In this document: positions 28,701 to 41,515 of the stretch, piece by piece | Position numbering within the stretch: the stretch's first letter is position 1 | Layout: each line of letters opens with the position of its first letter | NCBI GenBank assembly: GCA_013398295.1 | Contig: VZSF01000012.1 | Location: forward strand, 62,001-126,000 | Source of the DNA: Chionis minor | Taxonomy: Eukaryota > Chordata > Aves > Charadriiformes > Chionididae | Length of the DNA stretch: 64,000 nucleotides | Direction: 5' to 3' | Notes under the pieces: model-generated | The model's input: only the letters and a program-made list of their open reading frames with translations | Database searches by the model: none | Told to the model about the DNA's origin: nothing | Translations under genes and position numbers: made by a program

Positions 28701-28946
28701 TTCCAAGAGCTGCCATACACTGTAGTCAGGACAGCAACCCTGGAAAGGCACACAATATTTCTCTCCAAATCATGAAATAACTTTTGTCATCACTGCACGA
28801 GCTTATCCAGCTATCTATCATGCATGGAATGTACTGATTTGAACACTGTTACGAAACTTGTTTGTTCTTCATCGCTATTGTCCTTGGCTGTCGTGCTTTT
28901 CTTCTGTAAAAGCAGTAACTATGCTAGGATTACATACACGACGCTA
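25742..28946. other. Intergenic stretch after the solo LTR
   Basis: Moderately GC-rich between 26.1 and 27.1 kb, where overlapping frames on both strands suggest chance openness rather than a gene. It is AT-rich after that. No repeat family or exon was recognised. Confidence 0.55.
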
Positions 28947-29176
28947 CCTTCTCTACCTGCTGATAAATTACAGATCCATCAGGAAGTGATTTTGCCTTCT
29001 CTACCTGCTGATAAATTTGCAGATCCCTACCTTTTTGCCTTCTCTATCTGCTGATAAATTACAGATCCATCAGGAAGTGATTTTGCCTTCTCTACCTGCT
29101 GATAAATTTGCAGATCCCTACCTTTTTGCCTTCTCTATCTGCTGATAAATTACAGATCCATCAGGAAGTGATTTTG
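28947..29176. repeat. 91-bp higher-order tandem repeat (A-B-A-B-A)
   Basis: Five alternating units: A (48 bp) at 28947-28994, 29038-29085 and 29129-29176; B (43 bp) at 28995-29037 and 29086-29128. A and B share CCTTCTCTACCTGCTGATAA and a CAGATCC core. They differ in their tails (ATCAGGAAGTGATTTTG versus TACCTTTTTG). The two complete B units are identical, and the last two A units are identical, so the 91-bp AB pair was duplicated recently. It is intergenic, with no coding frame running through all units. Confidence 0.95.
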
Positions 29177-31299
29177 AAACTGAAGAAGCAGAAAGTAGAT
29201 CAGTCTATCAGCAGATTCATCTGAAATATTCCTGATTTGTTGTTATTCTATTTGACTAAGGCTACGGCCCCAATTACTTAGAATTGTCTATGTACACTGA
29301 ATGCTTACTCAGGCAAACTGTCCTAATCCCACTAGAAATAAATCTGAGGTAATTTTTCCTGCCATAAGACTTGTCCTAGAAGCAGTCTCCGTAGCACACA
29401 AGAAGTCTGCCCATCCATGCAGGATGCCCGACTTTTGGCAGGACAACCCAAACCCACTGCTCATCTTGCCCTGAATCTGGCTAGCACCCGTGAACCTTTG
29501 CTCATTCAAGTGATTTTTGTCTCTCCATACTCATCTAGTGTCAAATAAGATAGTTTATCAGGTGATCTTATGTAGTATCTCTAATTGTCACTTATTCTTT
29601 TAATGGTGTGTGATTGTTTTTCCAAGGCACATGATATCATTGCGTGAATGACTGAGCAGATGACTCCTACAAAGCAGACTAGTGAACGCTCAGCAGTCTG
29701 CAGTTGTTCTCCTCATTTTCTTCTAAATTCTCATTTACTCATGATCCTGTTTCCCCACAATTAAAATGATTTGAACTTAGATCTAATCAATACAAAGAGA
29801 CCACAGCAAAAGAAAAGCCTTTAAAGTGAGTGGATCTCAGTGACAACTTCATAAGCACATTCTCCACTTGAACAGCTTTAATGATTTGCCAATAAAAATT
29901 GTGCATAATTTTACTTTGTCCCATTTGCAACAAATGAAACTTTATTGTCACAGGTTTGGATAAGAGAAATATTTAATCTTTCCTATCATCACTGAATTAT
30001 CTAGTTTTTCTATGCTTACCTATTAAAAGTTAAGACACGTCACAGTGACCATGGAACTAAGTACTCTTTAATTTTATTACACACAAAAAATAAAATCATC
30101 TACTGGATCAAGGTTCTCATATGACATCAGGACTATTTAAAAAGCTGCTTGCAATTTTCAAAGATTATTTGGGACAATGTAGGAAAACAGTTTTCCAGGA
30201 AGTAGTGGTAATCTTTCTTCTATCCTATTTTTACTCAAAAATACAGACAGAAGGCGGCGAAAGGGGTGTGTGTGTGGTGGTGTGTGGTTTTTCCTTTACA
30301 GAAAGAAGTTTGTAAATTAGTTTGTTCATCAGTTTGATTCTAAAATTAGATTTCTGCTGTCCCAATGTTCTTTCCACTGCAACTAAATACCACTTACAGA
30401 GGAAATAAAGGATCAAAAATTATAGTCTAGAAAATCAGATGGAAACACTTTTTGTATTTTTGGTACTCAGGCTACTTACTTTTCCTATAGTGGCAAGAAA
30501 AAGAACTTGATGATTTAAGGAGAGTCTTCCATCCTCCCTCTATTGGACTCTGTTGGCATAATAAAACGTTCTATTTCCCAATCTAAATCAGAATTACATA
30601 CGTTAGTAATTGCTGAAGTCAACAGTATCTCCTGTACTTTGGAGTTTTCCAACATCTCCATTAGTCAGTTGAATGATGAAGGTCACCTGCTATAAATACT
30701 ACCTGCTTCATAGCATTTTTCTACACAAATATGTAAATATTTATTGAAATCATAAGGACTGTAGATGTGGCCACTAACAACACCGAACATGTTTTAAGCT
30801 GATGGCATCCTGAAAACCAGGCCATGTATGGGGTTGGGGTGCTCTTTAAGTGTGAGGGGAACAAATACCATCAAGAGGGTATCCTTTAGTCAAATTCTGG
30901 TTCTAAGAACATTAGCATAAAATAAGGAATGAGAATGCTCCAGGCAGAGAAGCTTCCCTGCCACAGAGAATGTAATGAAGACTTCTGTATGTACACACTG
31001 AAGCTGTTACAGTCTTTTATTTGCAAGGATCAGAGAGGTGGGTCTTTATTAGTCTTATTCAAAGATCATTCGGGTCAATGGAAAGATTCCCTTAAGTTTC
31101 AGTGGCTTTCATATAAAAGGGAGAGACAAGTGCACAGTGCCGATACCGACCCGTGAAGTAGTGGACTGTTTTGAGTGGGGAGTGTGTAATATATACATAG
31201 AATTGATTTGCTTACAGGAGATATATTTTTGTATATTACGTGATTTTTTCTGGTAAACAGAAACAATAGCATACGTTTGAGTATTTCCCATCTCACTTT
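29177..31299. other. AT-rich intergenic flank downstream of FBLN1
   Basis: Unique AT-rich sequence between the tandem repeat and the candidate C-isoform poly(A) signals. There is a short GT-rich patch near 30265. No gene or mobile element was recognised. Confidence 0.55.
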
Positions 31300-32331
31300 C
31301 TTTATTTCCTCATATCTTAACAAACATAACAAACTGAAACATGGAGCTATTTATTTTCTGTTCTGTTATAAAAAAGATACGTTACTTTGATGCCCAGAAA
31401 ATACATTAAACATTCATTTATATGTGAGAGTTTCATTATATTATTACATATGCCTCGGTTTGGTGCATAGGATACATGCTGATTTTATTACAAATTTTAA
31501 AAAAGTATGGAGCTTTACCCTATAATAGATAGAAGAGATACAGGTCTGAGTTTCCTGTGTATTGCTCAGTACAGATGAGACTGTAATTTAAGCAATATGC
31601 CTTATCCTTGTAAGAGGTTAATTTCAATGAGAGGTGTTTGTTTAATTAGAATCAAACATAATCTTACAATCAAATAATAAGTACAAAAAAGGAGTATTTT
31701 TTTAATATGTGCAATAGCTTGTTAGTCTCCTACTATTTCTAATTCCTTTTGCACTTCCTCTTGCAGCCACAGCTGAGTGGTGCTTTTTAAATCTAGGCTA
31801 AACTTTTCAGAAATTATTAGCAATTAGCCTATTCAGAGTTAGCCTACTGGGGCCCAAAAGTGAATATTTGGCACTTTCTGACAATCTGACTCCTTCAAGG
31901 CAGTTAATACTGACATGGAATTACTGATCCTTACCAAACTTCTTCCGTCCAAAGATACCATATATTCATCCCAATGAACTCTGACATCTCCTTTCTTCCA
32001 TATCCTCAGTCGCTCTGGTTATCTGGCCAAGGAGCAACAGTTAAGATCTGCCTAAACATTTAGACAAGTTTTAAATTTCACTAGGCAGCTGAGCAGTTTT
32101 ACACACTACTTATTTATACAGACAACTACTACATCAGGCTCACTTAATTTGCTCCACCCTATGTCTAATCAACATAATAGCTTGTTATTTGTCTTAACCT
32201 ATAAACCAAATATTTAAAAATAAAACAAAAAAACTCCACTATTGGGTTTTACAAACAAGTATATGACATAATAGTTTGTGGTAATGATTTAGGTTGGAGC
32301 GGCTTGTTTGTCTGGGATTTTAAACGCTCTC
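31300..32331 (-). other. FBLN1: Probable 3'UTR / downstream region of FBLN1 isoform C
   Basis: This runs from the C stop codon to the first canonical poly(A) signals I can find. It is AT-rich and has no repeat and no convincing coding frame. No AATAAA or ATTAAA is seen on the minus strand in the first several hundred bases. The real 3'UTR may end earlier at a variant signal, for example before the T-rich stretch around 32221-32250 (T-rich on the minus strand). Confidence 0.4.
31301..31355 (-). terminator. FBLN1: Candidate poly(A) signals for FBLN1 isoform C
   Basis: Two AATAAA hexamers on the minus strand, at 31350-31355 and 31301-31306, are the nearest canonical signals I noticed, about 980-1,030 bp past the C stop codon. 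Weaker ATTAAA variants occur a little closer, near 31640 and 31699. Which signal is used cannot be told from sequence alone. Confidence 0.35.
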
Positions 32332-32471
32332 TCAGAACCAGTACTCGGAGACAAAGATGTGAACATTGACAATGTTACGATGAGATACCACTCCACCCAT
32401 GACGTAGTTCATCTCCAGTTTCAGGATGGCATGGAAAGGTCCGACAATGGGCCTCACCTGGCGAACTACAC
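32332..32471 (-). CDS. FBLN1: FBLN1 isoform C final coding exon with stop
   Basis: Last exon of fibulin-1C: two bases completing a Gly codon, 45 codons and TGA (32332-32334). The peptide reads [20 protein letters not shown], then [12 protein letters not shown] and [12 protein letters not shown] before the stop, the typical C-isoform end. The acceptor is TTCTATCCCAACAG|GTGTAG, with a plausible branch site in the TATTAAT stretch about 30 bases upstream. The D exon also ends with an IFVS motif near its terminus, as expected if C and D carry related versions of the same module. The exon stands alone after a 21.4-kb intron, and a CR1 copy sits 105 bp upstream of it. A plus-strand open frame over the same bases (from 32308) is a shadow of this exon. 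Confidence 0.95.
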
Positions 32472-32576
32472 CTGTTGGGATAGAAATAGGTTGCTGAGAT
32501 TAATAGGGGAATCAGAAGGGCTTGGATGAGCGACACCCTGCTCCGCTTCAGCAAGAGAAAAACTACCCTTCATTTT

Positions 32577-32866
32577 CATAGAATCATAGAATCATAGAAT
32601 CACTTGGGTTGGAAGAGACCTTCAAGATCATCGAGTCCAACCATAAACCTATGCCAAAACCACCATGTCCCTCATCACCACGTCTACCTGTCTTTTAAAT
32701 ACCTCCAGGGACGGCGATTCCACCACCTCCCTGGGCAGCCTGTTCCAATGCCTGATAACCCTTTCGGTAAAGAAGTTTTTCCGAATATCCAATCTAAACC
32801 TCCCCTGGCACAACTTGAGGCCATTTCCTCTTGTCCTATCGCTTGTTACTTGGAAGAAGAGATTTC
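32577..32866 (-). mobile_element. CR1 LINE 3' tail inside the last FBLN1 intron
   Basis: Begins with three good CATAGAAT octamers, then CACTTGGGTTGGAAGAGACC and a long, well-preserved CR1 3' region up to the CTTGTCCTATCGCTTGTTAC block. It is among the least diverged CR1 copies in the window. Its sense strand is minus, the same as FBLN1, and it lies 105 bp upstream of the last C exon. Confidence 0.92.
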
Positions 32867-35800
32867 AGTATTGCTGATGGAAAGTTACCTATTGGATCCG
32901 TAAATGGCTTGCAAAAAAGTTCACAAAATAAGAATTCTTTACCTTTTTTTCAGAGTGATAATCTCTTTCAGAAGTCTGCAACACCACTTTTTAAGAAGTG
33001 GGACATAAGGAGACTTTCCCAAGGAATATATAAACAAGCACACCTGGGAATGCAATGCAATTTCTGGTACTGTGTTGAAAACCACTTTTCATTTGGAACA
33101 GTAGAAATTATTTGTAATGGCAATTACGATGCCGCAATAAAATCAACACTTCCCCTATAAATATCTGATAACACTAATTTGTAAATTGACAGTGTGTTAC
33201 ATCGCAGATGGAAAACCCCACGGGAAGCAATCAGAATAAAAGGGGGCGAGTTTAGTGAGGAAAAGGGGACTACCAGGGCATCTGTCCCTCTGTCCCTCCC
33301 CACATGGATGGTGGCCACTCCCTCCCCGACACCAGGGGCTGATGATGAGGAAGGAAGTGGTAAAGGAGAAGTGAGCTGTGTCTTTCAGGGCTCTAGCCTT
33401 TTGGTTTGTTTTACACAGAGGAGCCTTAGCGTCCCGCAGGGTGCAGCAGGACAGGGACTGCTGGGGGCTGAGTGGTGAGGTCCTCAGAGGGGTGGCAGGG
33501 CAGGGCTTCTCCAGCCAGGGCTTGCCCCACCACCCCAGCCAGGCAGCAAGGCAGGCCAGGGGACAGATGGGTTCAACCAAGGGCCCTGATCACTGGGAAG
33601 GTTCATGGTGAGGACGCCGGGCTGAAGCCAAACTAGGAAGGCAACGTATGAGTCAGCTCCAGAAGAAGAGGACCCACAGCTGGAGACCAGCTCTCTTCCA
33701 GCACAGCTCAGGCAGGGACTGAAGCTGAAATGGGGCTCCTGGCCTCTGGGCAGAGGGTGGGGGAGGACCCCGGGGAGGCCCATATGGGCCATAAGGTCCT
33801 ATTGGTGCCTTGACATGATGTGGCAAAACGGAACAGCATTGCAGCTTCAAACCAACACAAAAGAAACTCAACAGGAGCTTTGCCATTGGCTCCAAAGGCT
33901 CAGGATCAGACCATAAACATGTTCTCACTTCACAGTTATTTCCTAGGTCCGGTGTTATTAGAGAAGGGAGCTACCAAAAGGCTCACATCTGAAAGGACGT
34001 ATCCAAAAGGTCAAAAATCACGTAAACCCGAGGTCAGCCAGCGGCAGGCACAGGGAGTCTGGCGGAGACAAGACTCCCTCCTCAGACCCCCTCCTTCTGA
34101 CAACTGACTTATCTGACGTTCTTCAGGGCGTTTGATTCAGAAGAAAATACTCAGTTTGAGAAAGGACCATTTAAGACGTGTTCCTTCTGCATGCTGGGGG
34201 TCATGTTTCACAGGCGGGTGGCACACCAGTGCCTTCCTGGAGTCCCAGCCGAACTCCTGCAGCAGTCCCCTGCACACACATTGGCTTGAGATCTGATGGG
34301 AGGCATAAACGTTTGCTTATGCAGGCTGTCAGCACCTTTTTCTAAGGCAGTGATGACATTACAGTTTTGTCCTGTTTAAATACCAACTAATATCTTCAGC
34401 ATGCAGTAAAATTGCAAACTTTTCACCACATTCACTTTGCTTGCCGTATTTGATGAATACACTTTTTAAGCATCCTTCCCCCTACAATTTATATGTACAT
34501 ACATACATATATAGATTATTTAATTTTTTTTAACTTCTTTTTTAGTTTTCTTGGCTACTCTCCTGCACCTTATAAAAATGACTGGGCTTGGCAGATGATA
34601 TATTGAAAAAGAAAAGCCTTGCTAAATTTGCCCTCCCTTTAGGGTTGCATTTAAAGCATTTTGCTAACAACACATCACATTATTGCAGGCAGTGCTTTAA
34701 CTGACAACCACGGAAACACGCAGCATTGGAATCACTCAGTATTGGCAAGCTGTTTAACCCACCCTGTTAGCGGCTCATGCAGTGATCACCAAGCCTCAGA
34801 TGGCAACGGTTCCTGTTTCCATTTAGCGATCTTTTTATAGTGTTCTACACTCTCTTGCTCAGCTCTAGTAGAGTCTGCTCTAGTCTAGAAGTGGGATTGC
34901 AAATTGTGTTTTTTTCTGACATGATGCAATTCCACTCAAGATGGTTTATGCCACAGAATGGCATCTATCCATACATTTATCATTCAAAGCAATTAGTAAC
35001 ATTCTCATACTTGTTTGGATGCACTCTGCTAATAGGCACAAGAAAGGGAACATTTATTTTCAAGGCTGAACAGGCAAACACACTGTGATCCATGTGGCAG
35101 TACTTTTTCACACAGTTCTTTTGCTGCGTTTATAAAATAAAGTCTAATAATGCTTTGAGAAGGGAATGCTGCACATTAAGACAGCTATATTGAAGAAAGA
35201 AATTGAAGGAATGTACAAATAAACACAGTGCTCTCACAATATTTATTGACCCGGTCTGTTGTGCCAATGTCCTAGATGGCCCTGAAATGACCACCAGGGC
35301 AAAAGAACTATTTGCCTTCCTCTCCTATTAAATAAATAGGGTGATGCAGTCAGATCAGTTCACACTACAGCGTGTGTATAAGGATGGAGTCATTCTAAAT
35401 GGGCAGAAGAAAAAAGAGTGAGAAAAAAACCTTGAAATGTTCAACCGGACAAAAGCATAGGACAGGTTTCCAGGTCTTGGCAGATTTACTCATCAAGAGC
35501 TTTCCATTTTTTTGGTGGAAAGTGCTAAAATGAGAATTTTTCTCCACCAAACTCAGGGACAAACGTGGGTGGAAACCGTGCAATAGCAAAGCTGCTCAGA
35601 GCCTGAAACCTAGCGACACATTTATCCAGTTCCCAATGGTCCTGTTGTGGTAGTCCTAGGACTTGTCTCAGAAATGCTATTAAAGGCTACGTGCTATAGT
35701 GTGTCCCTGCCTTTTGACACCACCCGTGTCTGATTCTCTAATGTCTTGTGCCTTTCATGCCAGATGTGAGGCAGGGGCAGCTATTTTAGACCCAAACAAG

Positions 35801-38800
35801 GCCAGCAGTGCCTTGTGCCTCCTCTCACAAACAGATGTCCAAAGAAAAACCTTGAGACTCAGGCCTGGTACATGTAATTCACATACGTGGCTTGATGGAT
35901 CAGTCAATATCTCGACAGCATTTAGACACAGGACACATTTGAAGATGCCATACGCAATGACTCTGGATGTTTTTAAGCAATGTGGATTTATCAGTTACTG
36001 CAACATCTGCATAAATATGTTGTTCCACTATGCCTTTTGGCAGACTAATGCTGGGTCCAGATTTGTGGTCTGGCATCCTTCAGCACTTATTGCTGAATAT
36101 TAAGTATAAAACCATACTTTATAGTAATAGGAAGGTCACAATTTTTAAATGCATGGAAAAGTCAGGAAATGTAGAAATTACGCAGCTGCTTTTTGATCTC
36201 TTTTTTACCAGTCTAAATCCAAAGTAGCTGGATGGAGCCACTCAGATTTGAAACGGGGATAACTGCAGACTGGGACTTGGTCCGGGATCACTGTAGCAGT
36301 ACGCACTGTCCTGTGAGTTACACTCCAGAGGATGCCAGAAGATCAATGATGTTGCTCATTAAGTGACCTGAAAATGCAGCGCTCTCCTATACCACCATCA
36401 ACTGGTGCTCTCTGGGACAAAAACTGCAGACCCTTTGTAAGTGGGGTGAGTTTATTTAAGCAAGTTCCTCCAAATCCTTTTCCAACAAAATTAGATTTCA
36501 GCTAGGTTAGCTTTTCGCACAAAAAAAGCCATGAGAATATTTGCCTACATTAAAACGGGGTGAATCACTGATAAAGGACATTCGCACCACTGCTGAACCC
36601 CAAGTGCCAGGCAATCTCCAGCATCTGTGTTGTCTTGCCTACAGGCACATCTATGCAAGCAAGCGCTGTTACCCTCCAGCCTGATGTGCTGCCGTTGCTG
36701 TTTGTACTCTTCAGTTCATAATCTGTGACCCAAACACAGACTCAACCTACAGAAAACGCTATGTGTCACAGGCCAGGCAGACTACTTTCCATCAGCTCAC
36801 CTTTGTTTGGCTTTGCTTTTTTGTTAACTGACCAGAGATGTTATGACACGTCCCAAATCTGCTCGGGTATCTTCATGGTTTGCTGACCTTCTCCTTTTAG
36901 AAAACAATTATACGACTTCTTTTTCTTGCACACTTTGCCCTGATGGTAAACAGGATCTATGCCAATCCTTTCCACCTGCTGATCTGTGTAAGCAAACAGC
37001 CTTGGCTTGAGAGGCAGTAAGTTTTTGGATGTCACAGTTATTTCTGCAGTGATTGTCTGACCGTGGCCCAGAACTTTTAAAGCTCTGTAATTAATACACT
37101 GAGCTGCCCTCTTATCCTCTTTCTTCTTTCATGTTTCATGTTTTGATTTTGTCTAAGGTAAAAGTATGCCATCATGTGTAGTGAAGACATTAACCTAAAT
37201 AATATATAACACTTATTTTCAAGTAAGAATAATGACAACAACCAGCATCTTGGAGCCATTGTCACTGGATTACTGAAGCTTTGCTTATCAAAGACGACAG
37301 GATAAATAAGACAGCAAGGTTAATATTGTTAATCTTCCTAAGTCTTTCAGCAGAACTTCTATTATTGTAGTCAGATGCCACAGGTATTCCCTGGCTTGTC
37401 TATACCTCTTTAAGGTATCATTACATTTCTCTGCTTTGAAATATGCGAGACCCTCAGGCTATTCACCTCTGTGTCTGGTTTCTGCTTGTATTTTTGCATT
37501 ATGCAGCTGATTTGCTAAGAAGCTCCATTTTGAACTTAGGAGAAACACTGCTGTTTTGTTACCACATTAACCCATTCTGTATGACAAGTCCCCACGTTAT
37601 CATGCATTAACATTTTGTCTCCAGAAATCCAGACTCCTGATTCTGAGTTCTGTGCTCACTGCCCAGTATGCTGAAGGCGCACTTGCAAAACTCTTTAAAA
37701 TACGGGGTTTTTAAGAAAAGGTCTTCTTTTTTTTCCACTGCAAACCACAAAATGTGCAGCAATTACACTCGCAATGAATATGGGTCATTGTGCTCCTTAC
37801 ACCTTTTGCTGAACAATGCATTTGCATTTTCTCTAGAGAAAGTTCCTCTAACAAGCATCTCCAAAGCTTGCCAGAAAGCAAAGCAGGACCAAGGAAGATT
37901 ATTTTCACGCTGCCATTAGAAATGGCTGGTTTGGGTTGGTAGAGACCACGCATTACTTTATGCTTTTTGTTCCAGAGGTGAAGGTCGCAAGATTTTCCAC
38001 AGGGATTGATCCTGGAGTCTGGTCAAATGTTTAAATCTGTATCATCGTACGAACCCAGTACAGACATAAATTGCACTCATTCCTCAAAAACAAAGCCTCA
38101 GACAACTTCAACTTTTAAGGGCCCCCACAAAATCAAGCTGAGAACTGTTGGTGGAGCAGACAAGGAATCAGAGGAGAGGCAACAGGGACTGCTGATTATC
38201 GGGAGCTGTATCTGATGGCTGCTGGAAGAAGATGGGATGTGCTGAAGTAAACCTCCTCTTGCCGTACCTGCATACCCAAATGCAGGCATATGTATTTGTG
38301 TATATATAAACAATCGAAACTACTGCCAAATCAGAAGTTGTTCTTCCAAATAACCTGTGGGCTATGCTCAGGAAAATACAATAAACACACTTATCAAAAA
38401 TGTGATCAATCCCCTCGACCGCATTTCAAGCTCTATGTTAAGTAGCAAGCAGGAGGACTCTTTTCCTCTTACCACTTTCCCACCTTTTTCCCTGTGCACG
38501 GGGTTGTATCTATTTTGTTTCGTTCTGGTCATCACATGCCAAAGGATAGTAGCAAAAATACCTTGTTTTTTTTACCTTTGGGCTCACAGCAAGCACACTG
38601 TCTCCTTTCTGAGATTCTTCTCAGGTGGGAAGTTAACAAAGAGACATGAGGCTTTTTACTATCATCTGAATCCAACAGTATTGCCCCTTTTTTATTAGTG
38701 CAAAACATAACCCTTGACATTATAGGCAGGTACTAATTTAGCCAGTTTTACTGGGGAGCAAACAATTTATTTAGGAAACTTTGCTGATTTGATTATTTTT

Positions 38801-41515
38801 TTTTACATTGTTTAATTGTATGATCTGTGGCCAGCGAAAATCTGACCACGAACTGACTAAACTTGGGATGGATTGTGTGGAGTTAGTGGGAAAGCACAAA
38901 GTGGTGAAGAGAAAAACAATCCACTTTTCTGAATCATTAATCTATAGTAAATATACTATCTTTTTTATCTTTTTATTCATCCTGAGATCTATTTTAAATT
39001 AAACACTCTGTAAAAAGTATCTAAAACAATAAGAATGGGATATATATTTGAAATACCAAAGGCAGACAAACAAGTCTGAGCATAGCTCATTGTTCGCTTT
39101 CCCTTCAAAATATGCACACACCGCTATTAATTTTTTTTATTTCTTGTTTGCATCCTGGTCATGCATTATTAAAATTAACTTTCACAAATCAGAACCTAAT
39201 AGGAGAACCGAGAAATGGTTTTCATTCACTCTACTGCAAGTGGAACTACTGACCATATATAAAAAAAGAATCTTTTCCATTAACAGCAACTTGCTACATG
39301 AAATATGATACGAATTATTGTGTGGACTAAAGCTCCATAGGAATGTTAATATCAGCTCCAGTGTCAAATACAGTCATAGACAGCAGAGAGTCTAAGGACC
39401 GAGGAAAGCTAAAGAATCGCCTAGGATCTGCTGGGTAATTCTTATGTGTGATGAAGTTTCTCTGCCCCTGATGCACAGCCTGTTTCACTGGCTGCCTAGC
39501 TCTGAGATTCCCAGGCAACTTTGGATCAAGTACACGCCAGCACGGCAGGCAGGAGAGCAGAATCCAAAAGCTGACCAGGGTATGAAGCTTAACAGGTGAA
39601 AAGCAGGAATACATACTAGGGCTGAAAAATGCCTAACTTTCTCATGCAAAATGTATGACATTTTGGTAGCAATACACTCATTTCTATTCCTTATCAGGCA
39701 AACAAAATTCCATGTGAGATGCATAAGAACCCAAGCAAATCATTTTTTCCCCTGAATTTCCTAATCCTCCAGATCTGATTGTAAGTGAAAGCTAAAGCCC
39801 ATCACAAAATGTGCCCCCTTTGAAAAAGATCACAGTAAGGCTGGTCAAGAGAACACGCTATTACACGGTGAGAGGTAGTGCTGTCTGTTTTCATATGGAA
39901 CTTTTGGGATGAGCTGCTAGTGACACCTACAAGAGAGAGATTTCAACAACAGAAAAAACACCTAATATTTTTTCCTCTGCCTGTTTTCCTTGTGCTTTAA
40001 ATGGATACCTGGAACATGAAATGATTAATGTGGAAAAATTCAAGTACCAGAGAATGTGAGGAGAGCTGCGGAGCTGGAGCCTAAACTCAGTTGAAACTCA
40101 GGTAATTTATTGGGCTCTATATTAACTTCCAAATAATCTCAGCCTGTGTTCTGAAGTCCTGCATTTGGCTGCTCTCAGATCTCTCTTTCGTCACAAAAAA
40201 ACATTCTGATCCTTTTTACAGCCTTGTCGGAGACGAACGGTCCTAGCTGCCATGACACAACAGTATCTACCCTTTTTTAAGCAGTGGATCTTCAGGAATC
40301 GCAAAAACAGCCTTTAAAAACTCTGCTAGCCTGCACTAGGCCATGGGTATGTATGACTATGTACAAAGGACGGACATAGGCTCTCCCCTAATGTTAGTGA
40401 ACTTCTTTAATCCCATGTGAATGTCTCCGTAATGAAGCCGAGAGGTTTATCTTGGCCTCCTGGAACCTAAAGCCATTGCATGGCTATTAAAGGAAAGTAG
40501 CCCGAGACACCAGCACGCTAGCAGTAATGTGTGGTGAACAACTTTTTGTAGGGGAAAGGCATGTTTATGAGTTTCCCTCAAGCAATACAAGACTGATCTC
40601 CTCATGTTAATGCAAGATCCTGGACTATAATTTCGAGTTTGCTTTTCTCCTCAAGGCCTCTTGCTTTATACTGCCGGCCAAGATTTTCAAAATTAAGAGT
40701 AAACATCTCAGATGCATCACTGTTACCTAAGAGCCTAGTCATAGTTTCAAAAGAGATGTTGAGGCAATTAGGAAATTTAGGACTAGGGAAATGATCGTCG
40801 CAGTGGCTATTTTAAAAGGCAAAGTTGATAGGATCATTCCAGAAATGAGCAAGAGAAAAAAAAATCCAGCCATGAATAAATGCTTCCTTGGATCAAACCA
40901 TAAACAACAGGTTGCAGGTTAGGCTTGAATACCAGACTATCTCAGTCTACAACATGTAAATACATATCTATAGTGTGAAGCCAAAACTATATAGCCAAAT
41001 TGGTTTTTTGGCTTCGCAGACCTCAACTCAAAGAAGTAATGTTAAGATTTGTAAGAAAAAAGTTATTTCTTATTCAGTATTCATTACAAATATACAAAGT
41101 TCATCAATAAGGTTAAAAAATAATTCACATACTGGTCACAAACATAAAACATATTTTTAGGCTATTTTATCCTTTTTTTTTTCTGTAAAAAGCTTTGGGG
41201 CTCTGCATACATTAAAGTTTAATTAAATTCCTTTCCTAAAGGCTGCTCTTTATTCCAAAAGGTTATGCCAAAGCAATGATTTTCAGTGCTTAAATTGCTC
41301 TGCCAGTATAGTTACTAGAGTACTTACTGACCGATACCATGCCAGGGCAGAATGGAAGTGAATCAGCTGTTGGGTAATTGCTTACAGTAGCCTAGCTTTG
41401 AAAATACAATGCTTCCAACACTGCACATTAGGGAATGTCTTGCTGCATTTGGTAGAGTGAAAGCAGAAAAGTTTTTCCTTTCACAGCAACCCAGTCCTGT
41501 CATGTTTTCAACATC

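Noticed and set aside
28947..29176. CRISPR-like alternation of repeat and spacer
   Set aside because: The 'spacers' are themselves repeated and the units are contiguous; this is a two-part tandem repeat in a vertebrate genome.
32308..32529. 73-residue plus-strand frame over the last C exon
   Set aside because: Antisense shadow of the FBLN1-C final exon, whose minus-strand reading is conserved and splice-bounded.
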